A stretch of DNA of 34,038 nucleotides from a virus: IMG/VR virus record IMGVR_UViG_3300034104_002530, positions 1 through 34,038 of that record. The stretch is one strand, 5' to 3'. The position numbers and the translations under genes are program-made. Below the pieces are notes generated by a model. The model saw nothing but the letters and a program-made list of their open reading frames with translations, did not search any database and was not told the DNA's origin. Shown one piece after another: positions 24,100 through 30,405 of the stretch (position 1 is its first letter; each line of letters begins with the position of its first letter).

Positions 24100-25022
24100 T
24101 CGCCCTGAGCCAGACGCTCAAAAAGATTGATATCGGAATCATCTTCCCAAGGCGGGCGAGCCGAACCACGTGCTGCAGGAGCTTCAGCCACACGGGCCTT
24201 AGGCTCAGCAGTCGCGCGCGCGACGGGGCGCTCCTCGCGCGTATCATCCTCATCATTGTCACGACGACGAGGTGCGCTGCTTTCGTTAAGCACCTTATCG
24301 AGGCGAGCCTTCAGTTCATCGTAGCTTTTGAATTGATCAGGAGCAACAAAGGCCTGAAGCTTGTGCTGAGAATTCCAGATACGCTCCAGCTCCGAATCAT
24401 CGTCAGACAGAGGCTCTGACCGATCAAACTCGGACTTGTCATAGTTACGATAACCTTCGACATTGCGAATCTTCAACTTGAAGTTTGCGCCAGCCCAGAA
24501 ATCGAAGGGGTTAACAGCCTTCTCATCTTCAAACTGAGGCGTCATCAGTTCGTTGATCTTGTCGAAAATCTTCTTACCAAACTTGAACAGCTTGACCTTA
24601 CCCTCGTTCTGAGGGTTAGCAGGATCCTTGACAACATAGATGTTGGCAATGTAAGAAAGGCGACGCTTCTGCTTGCGCGCGACTTCCTTGTCCTTATCGC
24701 TACCGCTATTCCACAGCTTGGAATTCATTTCAGCGACAGGGTCTTTCTGACCGAGAGTCGTCAGAGAGTTTTCGATATACCAACCACCCGGGCCCTGAAA
24801 GCCGTGCGACCAGATGCGAACCCAAGGCAGGTCTTCACCCTTGGCAGCAGGAAGAAAGCGAATGACTGCGTAACCGTTGCCTGCCTTATCAACCTCGGGC
24901 TGCCAGAAACGGTCATCAGCTTCACGCTGGTTGCCGTTATTAGCAAGCTTACCAAGCTCCTTAGAGAGCCTGTCGAGATTGCTGGTAGTAGAACGCTTCA
25001 GCGAAGCGAAATCGTTAGACAT
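24096..25022 (-). CDS. gp32: Single-stranded DNA-binding protein gp32
   Basis: A 308-residue gp32 (T4: 301). It has the N-terminal cooperativity motif (LKRSTTSN, residues 8-15, the LAST motif of basic residues followed by Ser/Thr), the core with RFLPAAKGEDLPWVRIWSHGF, WYIENSLTTLGQKDPV, KLFKFGKKIFDKI and NPFDFWAGANFKLKI, and an acidic C-terminal tail (WEDDSDINLFERLAQGD) that binds partner proteins. The T4 protein binds zinc through one His and three Cys in the core; this protein contains no cysteine at all, so the zinc site is gone. An Ala/Arg/Pro-rich linker (about 245-290) precedes the tail. The gene is visibly richer in G and C than the tail genes. GGAG lies eight bases before the ATG, and a strong sigma70 promoter stands upstream. 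It coats replicating and recombining DNA and cooperates with gp59. Confidence 0.95.
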   Translation of the reverse strand: MSNDFASLKRSTTSNLDRLSKELGKLANNGNQREADDRFWQPEVDKAGNGYAVIRFLPAAKGEDLPWVRIWSHGFQGPGGWYIENSLTTLGQKDPVAEMNSKLWNSGSDKDKEVARKQKRRLSYIANIYVVKDPANPQNEGKVKLFKFGKKIFDKINELMTPQFEDEKAVNPFDFWAGANFKLKIRNVEGYRNYDKSEFDRSEPLSDDDSELERIWNSQHKLQAFVAPDQFKSYDELKARLDKVLNESSAPRRRDNDEDDTREERPVARATAEPKARVAEAPAARGSARPPWEDDSDINLFERLAQGD

Positions 25023-25091
25023 TGTATGTTCTCCGTATGTTTTGTATGTTGCGTGTGTATCTTGTTCACATCGATCATGACCACACTTGTA

Positions 25092-25120
25092 CTTATATCA
25101 TGTCGAAGGTCGTATGTCAA
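25092..25120 (-). promoter_or_regulatory. Sigma70-type promoter for gp32
   Basis: TTGACA (25120-25115) and TATAAG (25097-25092) on the minus strand with a 17-base spacer, 70 bases before the gp32 start. The -35 box overlaps the TGA stop of gp59. This would give gp32 its own early, host-polymerase-driven transcript. Confidence 0.75.
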
Positions 25121-25704
25121 GAAATAAACACTTGACGCATGGTTTTCTTTATCGTGTCATTATCTGCCTTCACGAATGGCGCGTATTTCTTCATGAGACG
25201 AGATACATCAGGCCAGATGATGGTATCTGTAATGCGAGAATCCCATCGACCCTGAAAATTAAGGACACGATCAGATAGAATTAGACTTTCTATCGACAGC
25301 TTCCCGCCAAGATAAAGACGCAATACCTCAGGGTGGTCACCACTCGTTGACCACGCTTTGGCTACATCATTGCAGCTTTCAGCGACGTTCTGCATATCTT
25401 GCTTGAAGCGATATGTGATTGACTCCATGTGGCGCTTCCAATCAACATATCGCTTCTCGGCTTCGACAGTAACCATCTCACGAATAAATCTGACGCCCTG
25501 AGACATGTTTGCAACATAGAACCCAGTGAGGTCATCTTTATATCTGCGCTCAAGGCGACGAAAATGAAATACATCATTTCGCGCCTCAAACGTAGAACCC
25601 TTGATTGGCTTCACTTTACCTTGATATTTGAAATAATCATAACTATCCTGCGTAAAGTGTAGCCGCAAGGCGACATATTCTTGATATGCCTTCATACCTT
25701 CCAT
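25117..25704 (-). CDS. gp59: Helicase loader gp59
   Basis: The chosen start (ATG at 25704) lies one base after the gp33 stop and gives 195 residues; T4 gp59 is 217. An upstream extension overlapping gp33 is possible but unsupported, and a second ATG three codons on (25695, after GGAAGG) is an alternative. The all-helical pattern fits gp59: AYQEYVALRLHFTQDSYDYF (YDYFKYQGK is the YDVIKY equivalent in T4), FHFRRLERRYKDDLTGFYVA, an NMSQG turn, then helices with DWKRHMESITYRFKQDM. The C-terminal domain holds SIESLILSDRVLNF, close to the T4 FETFILLDSFLN. gp59 puts the gp41 helicase on gp32-coated forked DNA. It lies directly upstream of gp32, its functional partner. Confidence 0.88.
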   Translation of the reverse strand: MEGMKAYQEYVALRLHFTQDSYDYFKYQGKVKPIKGSTFEARNDVFHFRRLERRYKDDLTGFYVANMSQGVRFIREMVTVEAEKRYVDWKRHMESITYRFKQDMQNVAESCNDVAKAWSTSGDHPEVLRLYLGGKLSIESLILSDRVLNFQGRWDSRITDTIIWPDVSRLMKKYAPFVKADNDTIKKTMRQVFIS

Positions 25705-25705
25705 C

Positions 25706-25948
25706 CTAAATCGGTAACCTAACCTCACCAGGCTTGCGCTTTAGTAGATTAAGACCATTAGCTTCACTGGTCAGAATCTTTTTAATTCGCGGCGAGAGGA
25801 GGCGAGGGATCACCTCAACCTCCAAACCCGTAGTATCACATACATGCATGATCGCATCAAGATACGTCATGTTCTTTTCGATGACGGTCTTCTCGATTGT
25901 CGAGGCAAACCGCTCAGGCGTCATGATAGACAGTTCAGGCTGCATCAT
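25706..25948 (-). CDS. gp33: Late transcription co-activator gp33
   Basis: An 80-residue protein if the first ATG at 25948 is used; a TTG one codon earlier is also open. The pattern MTPERFASTIEKTVIEKNMT, YLDAIMHVCDTTGLEVEVIP, RLLSPRIKKILTSEANGLNL and LKRKPGEVRLPI fits the small gp33 of T4-like marine phages: two helices that hold the RNA polymerase beta flap, then a C-terminal tail that contacts the sliding clamp. T4 gp33 is 112 residues. With a gp55-type sigma it switches on TATAAATA promoters, and such boxes occur in this window. The start lies inside the end of the cupin gene (14-base overlap), and gp59 follows after one base. Confidence 0.85.
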   Translation of the reverse strand: MMQPELSIMTPERFASTIEKTVIEKNMTYLDAIMHVCDTTGLEVEVIPRLLSPRIKKILTSEANGLNLLKRKPGEVRLPI

Positions 25949-26315
25949 CAACCGTCTTAGCAGCTAATGCAGCGATGAACCCGCCGACATCCTTGCGAAC
26001 GATATCAATCGACTCCATATGCTGAGGCCAGTAAATCTCAAGGGCCTGAGCATCTTGGGTGCAGACAAAGCAATGCACCTCATTTGGCGGCACCGCAGTA
26101 AAGTCACCTGGGCGAAGCACAGTTACATCTGTCAGACCATACTGCTTTTCGGTGTGAATTTCGATAATGCCGCTAATCACATAGAAGCCATTCCAACGAT
26201 GACGATGACTATGCAGCGAGCATCGAAAGCCCGCCTTAGTATTGATACGATGAACCTCTACATTCGGTGATGTAAACAGGTCCTCGGTATCACCCCAAAC
26301 CTTACCAAGCTTCAC
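25935..26315 (-). CDS. Cupin-domain protein
   Basis: A 126-residue single-domain cupin starting at GTG with AGGAG seven bases upstream. Motif 1 is at residues 31-50 (RCSLHSHRHRWNGFYVISG) with His35, His37 and His39; the usual Glu is replaced by Asn42. Motif 2 is PGDFTAVPPNEVH (69-81) with His81. This keeps a metal-binding set. The layout is like the small cupins related to the C-terminal domain of mannose-6-phosphate isomerase/GMP enzymes, which act on sugars. It overlaps kdsA upstream by 14 bases and gp33 downstream by 14 bases, so its translation is tied to both. A link to surface-sugar metabolism is inferred from the neighbour; a sensory or dioxygenase-type function cannot be excluded. Confidence 0.85.
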   Translation of the reverse strand: MKLGKVWGDTEDLFTSPNVEVHRINTKAGFRCSLHSHRHRWNGFYVISGIIEIHTEKQYGLTDVTVLRPGDFTAVPPNEVHCFVCTQDAQALEIYWPQHMESIDIVRKDVGGFIAALAAKTVDDAA

Positions 26316-27150
26316 TTTGTTCTCCTCTAGATGACATATGAGCCTTCACGACATAATCTAACTCAAGTAGCTGCTGAAGTACAGACTTAAAATTGGCTAA
26401 GTGCAGCATATTCGGACCATCGCACGGTGCATTGTCTGGGTCCTGATGCACTTCCATGAACACACCAGCAATACCGACAGCTGTGGCTGCACGCGCGATG
26501 ACGGGCACCATCGAACGATTACCACCAGACGAGATACCGTTACCACCAGGCGACTGTACCGCGTGGGTGCAGTCCATGATGACAGGGTAATTCATTGGCG
26601 TGTTACCTCGCATGATATCAAGTGAGCGCATGTCAACAACAAGATCGTTATAGCCGAATGTAGTGCCGCGCTCAGTCATCATGACCTTAGTGCAACCAGA
26701 TGACTCCAGCTTATGCACGATATTAACCATCTCACGCGGCGAGAGAAACTGACCCTTCTTTACATTTACAGGCTTGCCTGATGCAGCAGCAGCCTGCAGC
26801 AGGTCAGTTTGACGGCAAAGAAATGCTGGGATTTGAATAATATCTGCGGGTACAGTTTCGCAATGCCACGGCTCATGCACGTCAGTCAAAACTTCAAGCC
26901 CCAACATTTCCTTGACGGCAACAAACCCATAGAATGCTTCATCAAACCCAGCACCTCGATATGAAGTGACACTTGTTCGATTTGCCTTGTCAAAAGAAGT
27001 CTTATAGATGTAGTTTACATTTAAGTCTTTGCAGATTTCAGATAACTGACCTGCCATATCAAGCGCATGTTGCTTGGACTCAAACACACATGGCCCGGCA
27101 ATCACACTCAAGTTAAATTCATTTCGACAATTATCATAAAAAAGACTCAC
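26302..27150 (-). CDS. kdsA: 3-deoxy-8-phosphooctulonate (KDO-8-P) synthase
   Basis: A 282-residue KdsA, which joins phosphoenolpyruvate and D-arabinose-5-phosphate to KDO-8-phosphate for lipopolysaccharide inner core. Clear blocks: VIAGPCVFES (16-25), YKTSFDKANRTSVTSYRGAG (49-68), LTDVHEPWHC (88-97), IIQIPAFLCRQTDLL (104-118), NVKKGQFLSPREM (129-141), TERGTTFGYNDLVVDMR (159-175), MDCTHAVQSPGG and EVHQDPDNAPCDGPNML. Cys21, His196, Glu233 and Asp244 line up with the four metal ligands of the Aquifex enzyme (Cys11, His185, Glu222, Asp233), so it is of the metal-dependent class, unlike E. coli KdsA, which has Asn at the first site. GTG start with AGGAG about eight bases upstream, directly after the SleB-type gene. 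All catalytic blocks are intact. This is an auxiliary metabolic gene. Confidence 0.94.
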   Translation of the reverse strand: MSLFYDNCRNEFNLSVIAGPCVFESKQHALDMAGQLSEICKDLNVNYIYKTSFDKANRTSVTSYRGAGFDEAFYGFVAVKEMLGLEVLTDVHEPWHCETVPADIIQIPAFLCRQTDLLQAAAASGKPVNVKKGQFLSPREMVNIVHKLESSGCTKVMMTERGTTFGYNDLVVDMRSLDIMRGNTPMNYPVIMDCTHAVQSPGGNGISSGGNRSMVPVIARAATAVGIAGVFMEVHQDPDNAPCDGPNMLHLANFKSVLQQLLELDYVVKAHMSSRGEQSEAW

Positions 27151-27153
27151 AAC

Positions 27154-27732
27154 TTATCTCCTATAAAACATATGCGACCCAATACGCAGTGCATTTCTCT
27201 GCGGCGAAGACCCACTCACGGCATGAAAACGTATTGCGCCATCTGTGATATCGGGTAGATTACCAGACATGACATGCATCGCAATATCATTGGCCATTTG
27301 CCACTGAGGGTCATTTGCTGGCGGGACTCGATTACCAACCTTGCAGTAATATTCAAACTGACAAATGTTTCGGGTTCTCTGTCGAGTGACACCACAGATC
27401 GTATTAGGGTAATCTGGGTCTTGTGAACGATTTAAGATCACATTAGCCACTGCAAGCATACCGACAAATCTTTCACCGCGAGCCTCATAGTATATAGCGT
27501 GGGCCATGCAATGCAGATCAGCCTGACTTGTAGTGATATGATCTTCAAACTCAGGCGGTGTTAGATCAATACCAATATCAAACTGAGGGACACTAACTCT
27601 AGCTTCTCTAACCTCAGATTGATTGTTTCTTGGTGCAGCCTCAGCCGAGTGATGTAGCATATCACTACCAAAAACAACTAAAGCTGCGCCTACGAGCGCG
27701 CCCAGGGCAACGCTTATAACCCTTTCCGTCAA
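27154..27732 (-). CDS. SleB-type cell-wall hydrolase with N-terminal membrane anchor
   Basis: No ATG is available. TTG at 27732 has GAAGGA nine bases upstream and is preferred (192 residues); TTG at 27765 would add 11 residues but lacks a binding site and lies in the hairpin next to the tmRNA. After the start comes a hydrophobic segment (VISVALGALVGAALVVFG) followed by an Ala-rich possible cleavage site, so the protein is probably a signal-anchored or exported lysin. The C-terminal 120 residues are a Hydrolase_2/SleB domain: CMAHAIYYEARGE with the catalytic Glu, VANVILNRSQDPDYPNTICG, the CQFEYYC motif, and DGAIRFHA near the end. This enzyme family cuts peptidoglycan and is frequent in phages of alphaproteobacteria. 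It is the likely lysis endolysin, separate from the tail GH19 enzyme. Its stop is four bases before kdsA. Confidence 0.87.
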   Translation of the reverse strand: MTERVISVALGALVGAALVVFGSDMLHHSAEAAPRNNQSEVREARVSVPQFDIGIDLTPPEFEDHITTSQADLHCMAHAIYYEARGERFVGMLAVANVILNRSQDPDYPNTICGVTRQRTRNICQFEYYCKVGNRVPPANDPQWQMANDIAMHVMSGNLPDITDGAIRFHAVSGSSPQRNALRIGSHMFYRR

Positions 27733-27755
27733 GATGTTTTGTCCTTCTGTTGTGG

Positions 27756-27784
27756 CCCTATTCAAGAGGATACATTGAGTAGGG
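27756..27784 (-). other. Hairpin at the 3' border of the tmRNA
   Basis: On the minus strand CCCTA-C-TCAA pairs with TTGA-A-TAGGG around a nine-base loop: nine pairs with one C-A mismatch. No T tract follows, so it is not a standard terminator. It may mark the end of the tmRNA coding piece or a processing site, and it lies just before the hydrolase gene. Confidence 0.4.
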
Positions 27785-28057
27785 TGGGGAGCTTCTGTTG
27801 CCCGGTGCTCCCCAAACCGCGCTTACCTATTAGGCAGCGAGTGCTACGGCAAAGCCGTTGTCATTGGCACTTATCAATAGCGATTAGGTCGCTAGCCGTC
27901 ATCTCCGGTCAACCTTTACCATACCCGTCGATTCTGTTTCAGCCCCAAAGAAAACCGTGACGTACCTAGGGCAGAGGTCACGGCCGTATTATTGGTGGAG
28001 CTGCGCGGCACTGCCCCGCGGTCCGTAGTATCTATTATATCGCCATCAACGATGACA
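27785..28057 (-). ncRNA. ssrA: Circularly permuted (two-piece) tmRNA, alphaproteobacterial type
   Basis: The tRNA-like halves occur in reversed order. The acceptor piece comes first and ends with CAGCTCC-A-CCA at 28003-27993. A 46-base spacer follows, holding a 7-bp stem CCGTGAC/GTCACGG (27983-27977 with 27961-27955). The coding piece then starts at 27946 with GGGGCTGAAACAG and AATCGACGGG, close to the classical tmRNA 5' end. The acceptor stem pairs GGGGCUG with CAGCUCC over seven bases, including G3-U70, the identity pair for alanyl-tRNA synthetase. The T stem (CGCGG/CCGCG) is perfect, but its seven-base loop is GGCAGUG rather than UUC-type. The tag frame at 27868-27827 reads ANDNGFAVALAA and two stops. 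A GGGGAGC/GCTCCCC stem (27813-27807 with 27792-27786) follows. Mature ends other than CCA and GGGG are estimates. Function: rescue of stalled ribosomes with SmpB, which is not encoded here. Confidence 0.92.
27827..27868 (-). other. tmRNA tag reading frame (ANDNGFAVALAA)
   Basis: GCC AAT GAC AAC GGC TTT GCC GTA GCA CTC GCT GCC followed by TAA TAG. The ANDN start and the hydrophobic ALAA end match the alphaproteobacterial tag pattern, and AA ends are degradation signals for ClpXP-type proteases. Tandem stops are usual in tmRNA genes. Confidence 0.9.
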
Positions 28058-28061
28058 AGAA

Positions 28062-28092
28062 TATTTATACAGCAAATTCGCTATTTTGTCAA
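28062..28092 (-). promoter_or_regulatory. Promoter of the tmRNA gene: sigma70 match and late box combined
   Basis: TTGACA at 28092-28087, a 17-base spacer and TATAAA at 28069-28064 on the minus strand. The -10 box is also the start of an exact T4 late promoter TATAAATA (28069-28062). The site lies immediately after the oxygenase stop codon, and start of transcription is expected near 28057, about 37 bases upstream of the T stem. Confidence 0.78.
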
Positions 28093-28095
28093 TGG

Positions 28096-28689
28096 CTATG
28101 TAAAGTGTAGATATGACCCAACCATGTACTTTGGTCCCGAGATTGGCGTATTCGCACGATGTGGGAACATCCACATCGGCGGGAAAATTAATGCACGACC
28201 AGCCTGTGGTTTGACAGATATGTCAAGAGAAGGAAAACATGTCTCACCACCTTCTGTGACATCATTTAGATACCAGAAAAAAGCTAGGTATCTTTTTGAT
28301 GTTGATAGATCCGCAGCATCGACATGATCATCAAATCTATGATTACTATTTGGCAAATATCTCTTTATTCTAAATTCTTCAAGCGCAGTTCTATCTGGCC
28401 AGAATGAAGATTCCGATACACGCTGCTTATAAAACTTAAGCGCATTCAAGCTAGCATGAACCAATTCATCATGCATAATTTTGCATTCCTGATTGATAGA
28501 AGAATGTCTGGTGACATTTAACTGCGAGAAATTATACCCATCTGTCGCATGATGTTCATGACTTGATGCCATATTGTCAAATAGTGAGATGGCCCGACGA
28601 CATACATCATGCGACAGAATATTACTCGCTACGATAATATAATCGCGCAGAGGCTTATATGTTGTCTCTGTGATATTCGAGTATGACAT
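28096..28689 (-). CDS. 2-oxoglutarate/Fe(II)-dependent oxygenase (prolyl 4-hydroxylase-like)
   Basis: Start chosen at ATG 28689 (MSYSN..., 197 residues); a start six codons earlier lies deeper in the upstream gene and has no binding site. The fold is that of P4H-type oxygenases: an N-terminal helical part with ILSHDVCRRAISLFDNMASS, then EEFRIKRYLPNSNHRFDDHVD with the iron-binding His122-x-Asp124, the strand RYLAFFWYLNDVTEGGETCFP, GRALIFPPMWMFPHRANTPI with the distal His177, and GPKYMVGSYLHF with Lys187 for 2-oxoglutarate. All key residues are present. Such genes are common in T4-like marine phages, where their substrates are unknown; peptide or DNA/nucleotide hydroxylation are both possible. 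It overlaps the end of the exonuclease gene by 35 bases and ends just before the tmRNA promoter. Confidence 0.88.
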   Translation of the reverse strand: MSYSNITETTYKPLRDYIIVASNILSHDVCRRAISLFDNMASSHEHHATDGYNFSQLNVTRHSSINQECKIMHDELVHASLNALKFYKQRVSESSFWPDRTALEEFRIKRYLPNSNHRFDDHVDAADLSTSKRYLAFFWYLNDVTEGGETCFPSLDISVKPQAGRALIFPPMWMFPHRANTPISGPKYMVGSYLHFT

Positions 28690-29323
28690 CGCACAATTTT
28701 TCCACATATTTGTCGCGGTATCGACAGAACATTTGAGGCTTTACCTCATCATCAACACCAATAAGAATTACTATGCCAGGTATAATCCGAGCAGTACGCT
28801 CCTCAAACATCAGAGAATATGCAGTAGCCTGAAGCAGATAGTTATCAATATGCTCTTCGGTCTTAAGGCGCTTTGAAGTCTTGAAATCAATGATGCAATC
28901 TGTACCAGCCCACTTACCAACCAAGTCACATCGACCAGCGACCTTCATGCGATCGGAGTATAGTGGCGCTTCCATAGCATAAACATGCGTAAGATGCTTA
29001 TCAAGCACAGACCTGATCGAATTAAACATCGTGACATTGTTAGGCATTTCACCAATTGTTGGGTCTTCACCTACGATGTATTTTTCCATCATAGTATGAA
29101 TCGAAGTTCCGCGGCGTGAAGCTTGTGCAGACACGCGATTCGCCTCTTGCTCACCAACGCGAGCGCGCCACTCAGCGATAATACGCTTCTTTTCTGGGCG
29201 TGCACCTAAGACTGTGGTAATTGATGGGTAAGCTTCACCAGAAGGTGTGTTATAGAGCCTACCGCGATCTGTTTGAACCGCGATAAGCTCAGGTAGTTCA
29301 ACTAAATCATGAACAAATCTCAC
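28655..29323 (-). CDS. RecB-like PD-(D/E)XK exonuclease
   Basis: A 222-residue nuclease. The start region YNTPSGEAYPSITTVLG is typical of phage Cas4/RecB-like nucleases. Residues 70-80 carry RRGTSIHTMMEKYI with the conserved His, followed by Glu118, GRCDLVG (Asp133) and the IIDFKTSK motif (Asp146-x-Lys148) of the PD-(D/E)XK core, and the QATAY (Q-x3-Y) motif at 165-169. All metal and catalytic residues are there. Similar genes in T4-like marine phages are annotated as exonucleases and are thought to process DNA ends in recombination or host DNA degradation. The ATG overlaps the PhoH stop by four bases, and the gene overlaps the oxygenase at its end. Confidence 0.88.
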   Translation of the reverse strand: MRFVHDLVELPELIAVQTDRGRLYNTPSGEAYPSITTVLGARPEKKRIIAEWRARVGEQEANRVSAQASRRGTSIHTMMEKYIVGEDPTIGEMPNNVTMFNSIRSVLDKHLTHVYAMEAPLYSDRMKVAGRCDLVGKWAGTDCIIDFKTSKRLKTEEHIDNYLLQATAYSLMFEERTARIIPGIVILIGVDDEVKPQMFCRYRDKYVEKLCDVILEYHRDNI

Positions 29324-30105
29324 ACAAGTCCTTCTTCCAGCTTCGCCTCAATATATTCCCGAACGAGGTCAGACCTCACAATATCATCTTTCGTAAATTC
29401 TACACGCGCGAAGCTACGCATATGCTTTATGACAGACATGAATGTATGTAGCCCTTCTCGTTCGTCATTTCTCCAAAGGTCACTCTGGCGAAAATCACCG
29501 CAGAAGATAACTCTGCACCCAGTACCCATGCGAGTGATGACAGAATCTAGCTCATGAAACGTCATATTCTGACATTCATCCACTATAACAATGTTATCTC
29601 TGAAAGTCAAGCCGCGAAGGAATGAAGTAGTGGCAAACTGAATGGTACCATCGCGCTTAAGTGTATCATATGCACCGGGCTTCTTGAAAAGCTCATTGCA
29701 TATTGCTGAATATGGTTCCTCATAGACAGCGGATTTCTCTTTCTGTGTGCCCGGGAGAAAGCCCATGTCGCGGGTTGGCACAACTGATCGAATAATTACG
29801 ACTGGTTTTGGCGCATCACCGTCTAAAACGGCGCGAAGTGCAAGATAGACTGACATGAAAGTCTTACCAGTACCAGCCACACCATGTAAAATCAGATTTT
29901 TTCCGTCATCGAAGGCTTGAAATGTGCGAGCCTGACCGGAGGTTAGAGGGTTTATCTTTGGTAATTGCATAATATTTTGCTGAGGTTGAGCCTTATTTGG
30001 CTGCTTGTGCTGTCGAACCTGTTTCTTTAGTTTCTTTTTCTGATTTCGTGTTAGAAATTCAGGTAAAAATTCATTTTCGATATCGACAGTTTGAGCAAAC
30101 CCCAT
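29320..30105 (-). CDS. phoH: PhoH-like P-loop ATPase
   Basis: A 261-residue PhoH. After a basic, Gln-rich N-terminal stretch (20-45, RNQKKKLKKQVRQHKQ) comes the ATPase domain: PLTSGQARTFQAF with the Q-motif-like Gln, Walker A GVAGTGKT (75-82), IIRSVVPTRDMGFLPGTQKEK, a second block ATTSFLRGLTF, and Walker B VIVDECQN (173-180), then VIFCGDFRQSDL. It is a helicase-related RNA/DNA ATPase; phage phoH is common in marine myophages and its role is not settled. GGGAG lies eight bases before the ATG. Downstream overlap with the exonuclease suggests they are made together. A hairpin terminator of the preceding gene stands 39 bases upstream. Confidence 0.93.
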   Translation of the reverse strand: MGFAQTVDIENEFLPEFLTRNQKKKLKKQVRQHKQPNKAQPQQNIMQLPKINPLTSGQARTFQAFDDGKNLILHGVAGTGKTFMSVYLALRAVLDGDAPKPVVIIRSVVPTRDMGFLPGTQKEKSAVYEEPYSAICNELFKKPGAYDTLKRDGTIQFATTSFLRGLTFRDNIVIVDECQNMTFHELDSVITRMGTGCRVIFCGDFRQSDLWRNDEREGLHTFMSVIKHMRSFARVEFTKDDIVRSDLVREYIEAKLEEGLV

Positions 30106-30143
30106 GTGCTACTCCCGTTGGTTAGGGTTGACATAGCAAAACA

Positions 30144-30169
30144 GGTCTACCACGTATTCATGGTAGACC
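30144..30169 (-). terminator. Hairpin terminator after the MPTYN protein gene
   Basis: A perfect nine-base inverted repeat, GGTCTACCA/TGGTAGACC with an eight-base loop, followed on the minus strand by TGTTTTG. The last codons of the small gene are inside the stem. It separates the dNMP kinase operon from phoH, possibly as a partial stop. Confidence 0.6.
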
Positions 30170-30380
30170 CTCGATTGTGTTTCTTGATAGTCTTTAGAAG
30201 GTCGCGGAAGCCCTCAGAAGGCTTATTATGCTTCGAGGCTACACCAGAGACAATTTTAGGTGACCCAATAATCAATCGCTTATTCGGATTGTCCTTGAGG
30301 AGCTGTTCCATCTCAGCCACGGTCATCATTTCCGTGGTGATGATACCAGTTTCGGTATCTTCGATATTATACGTCGGCAT
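30147..30380 (-). CDS. Small conserved phage protein of the MPTYN/FmdB-like type
   Basis: Start set at ATG 30380 with a strong AAAGGAGC seven bases upstream, giving 77 residues; the frame is open further upstream but lacks a start with a binding site. The protein opens MPTYNIEDTETGIITTEMMT, then AEMEQLLKDNPNKRLIIGSP, IVSGVASKHNKPSEGFRDLL and ends STMNTW. The MPTY opening and spacing resemble FmdB-type zinc ribbons, but no cysteine is present, so the metal site is lost or never existed. Homologous small proteins ending in the same K-x-GFRD-LL pattern are widespread in T4-like marine phages without known function. Its last codons form the 5' arm of a terminator-like hairpin. Confidence 0.85.
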   Translation of the reverse strand: MPTYNIEDTETGIITTEMMTVAEMEQLLKDNPNKRLIIGSPKIVSGVASKHNKPSEGFRDLLKTIKKHNRGSTMNTW

Positions 30381-30405
30381 TACTGCTCCTTTTTCATGAT
30401 GGTAT

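Noticed and set aside
27739-28327. Plus-strand open frames (27739-27960 and 27992-28327) across the gap
   Set aside because: They lie over the tmRNA and antisense to the oxygenase, lack ribosome binding sites and give unprotein-like composition.
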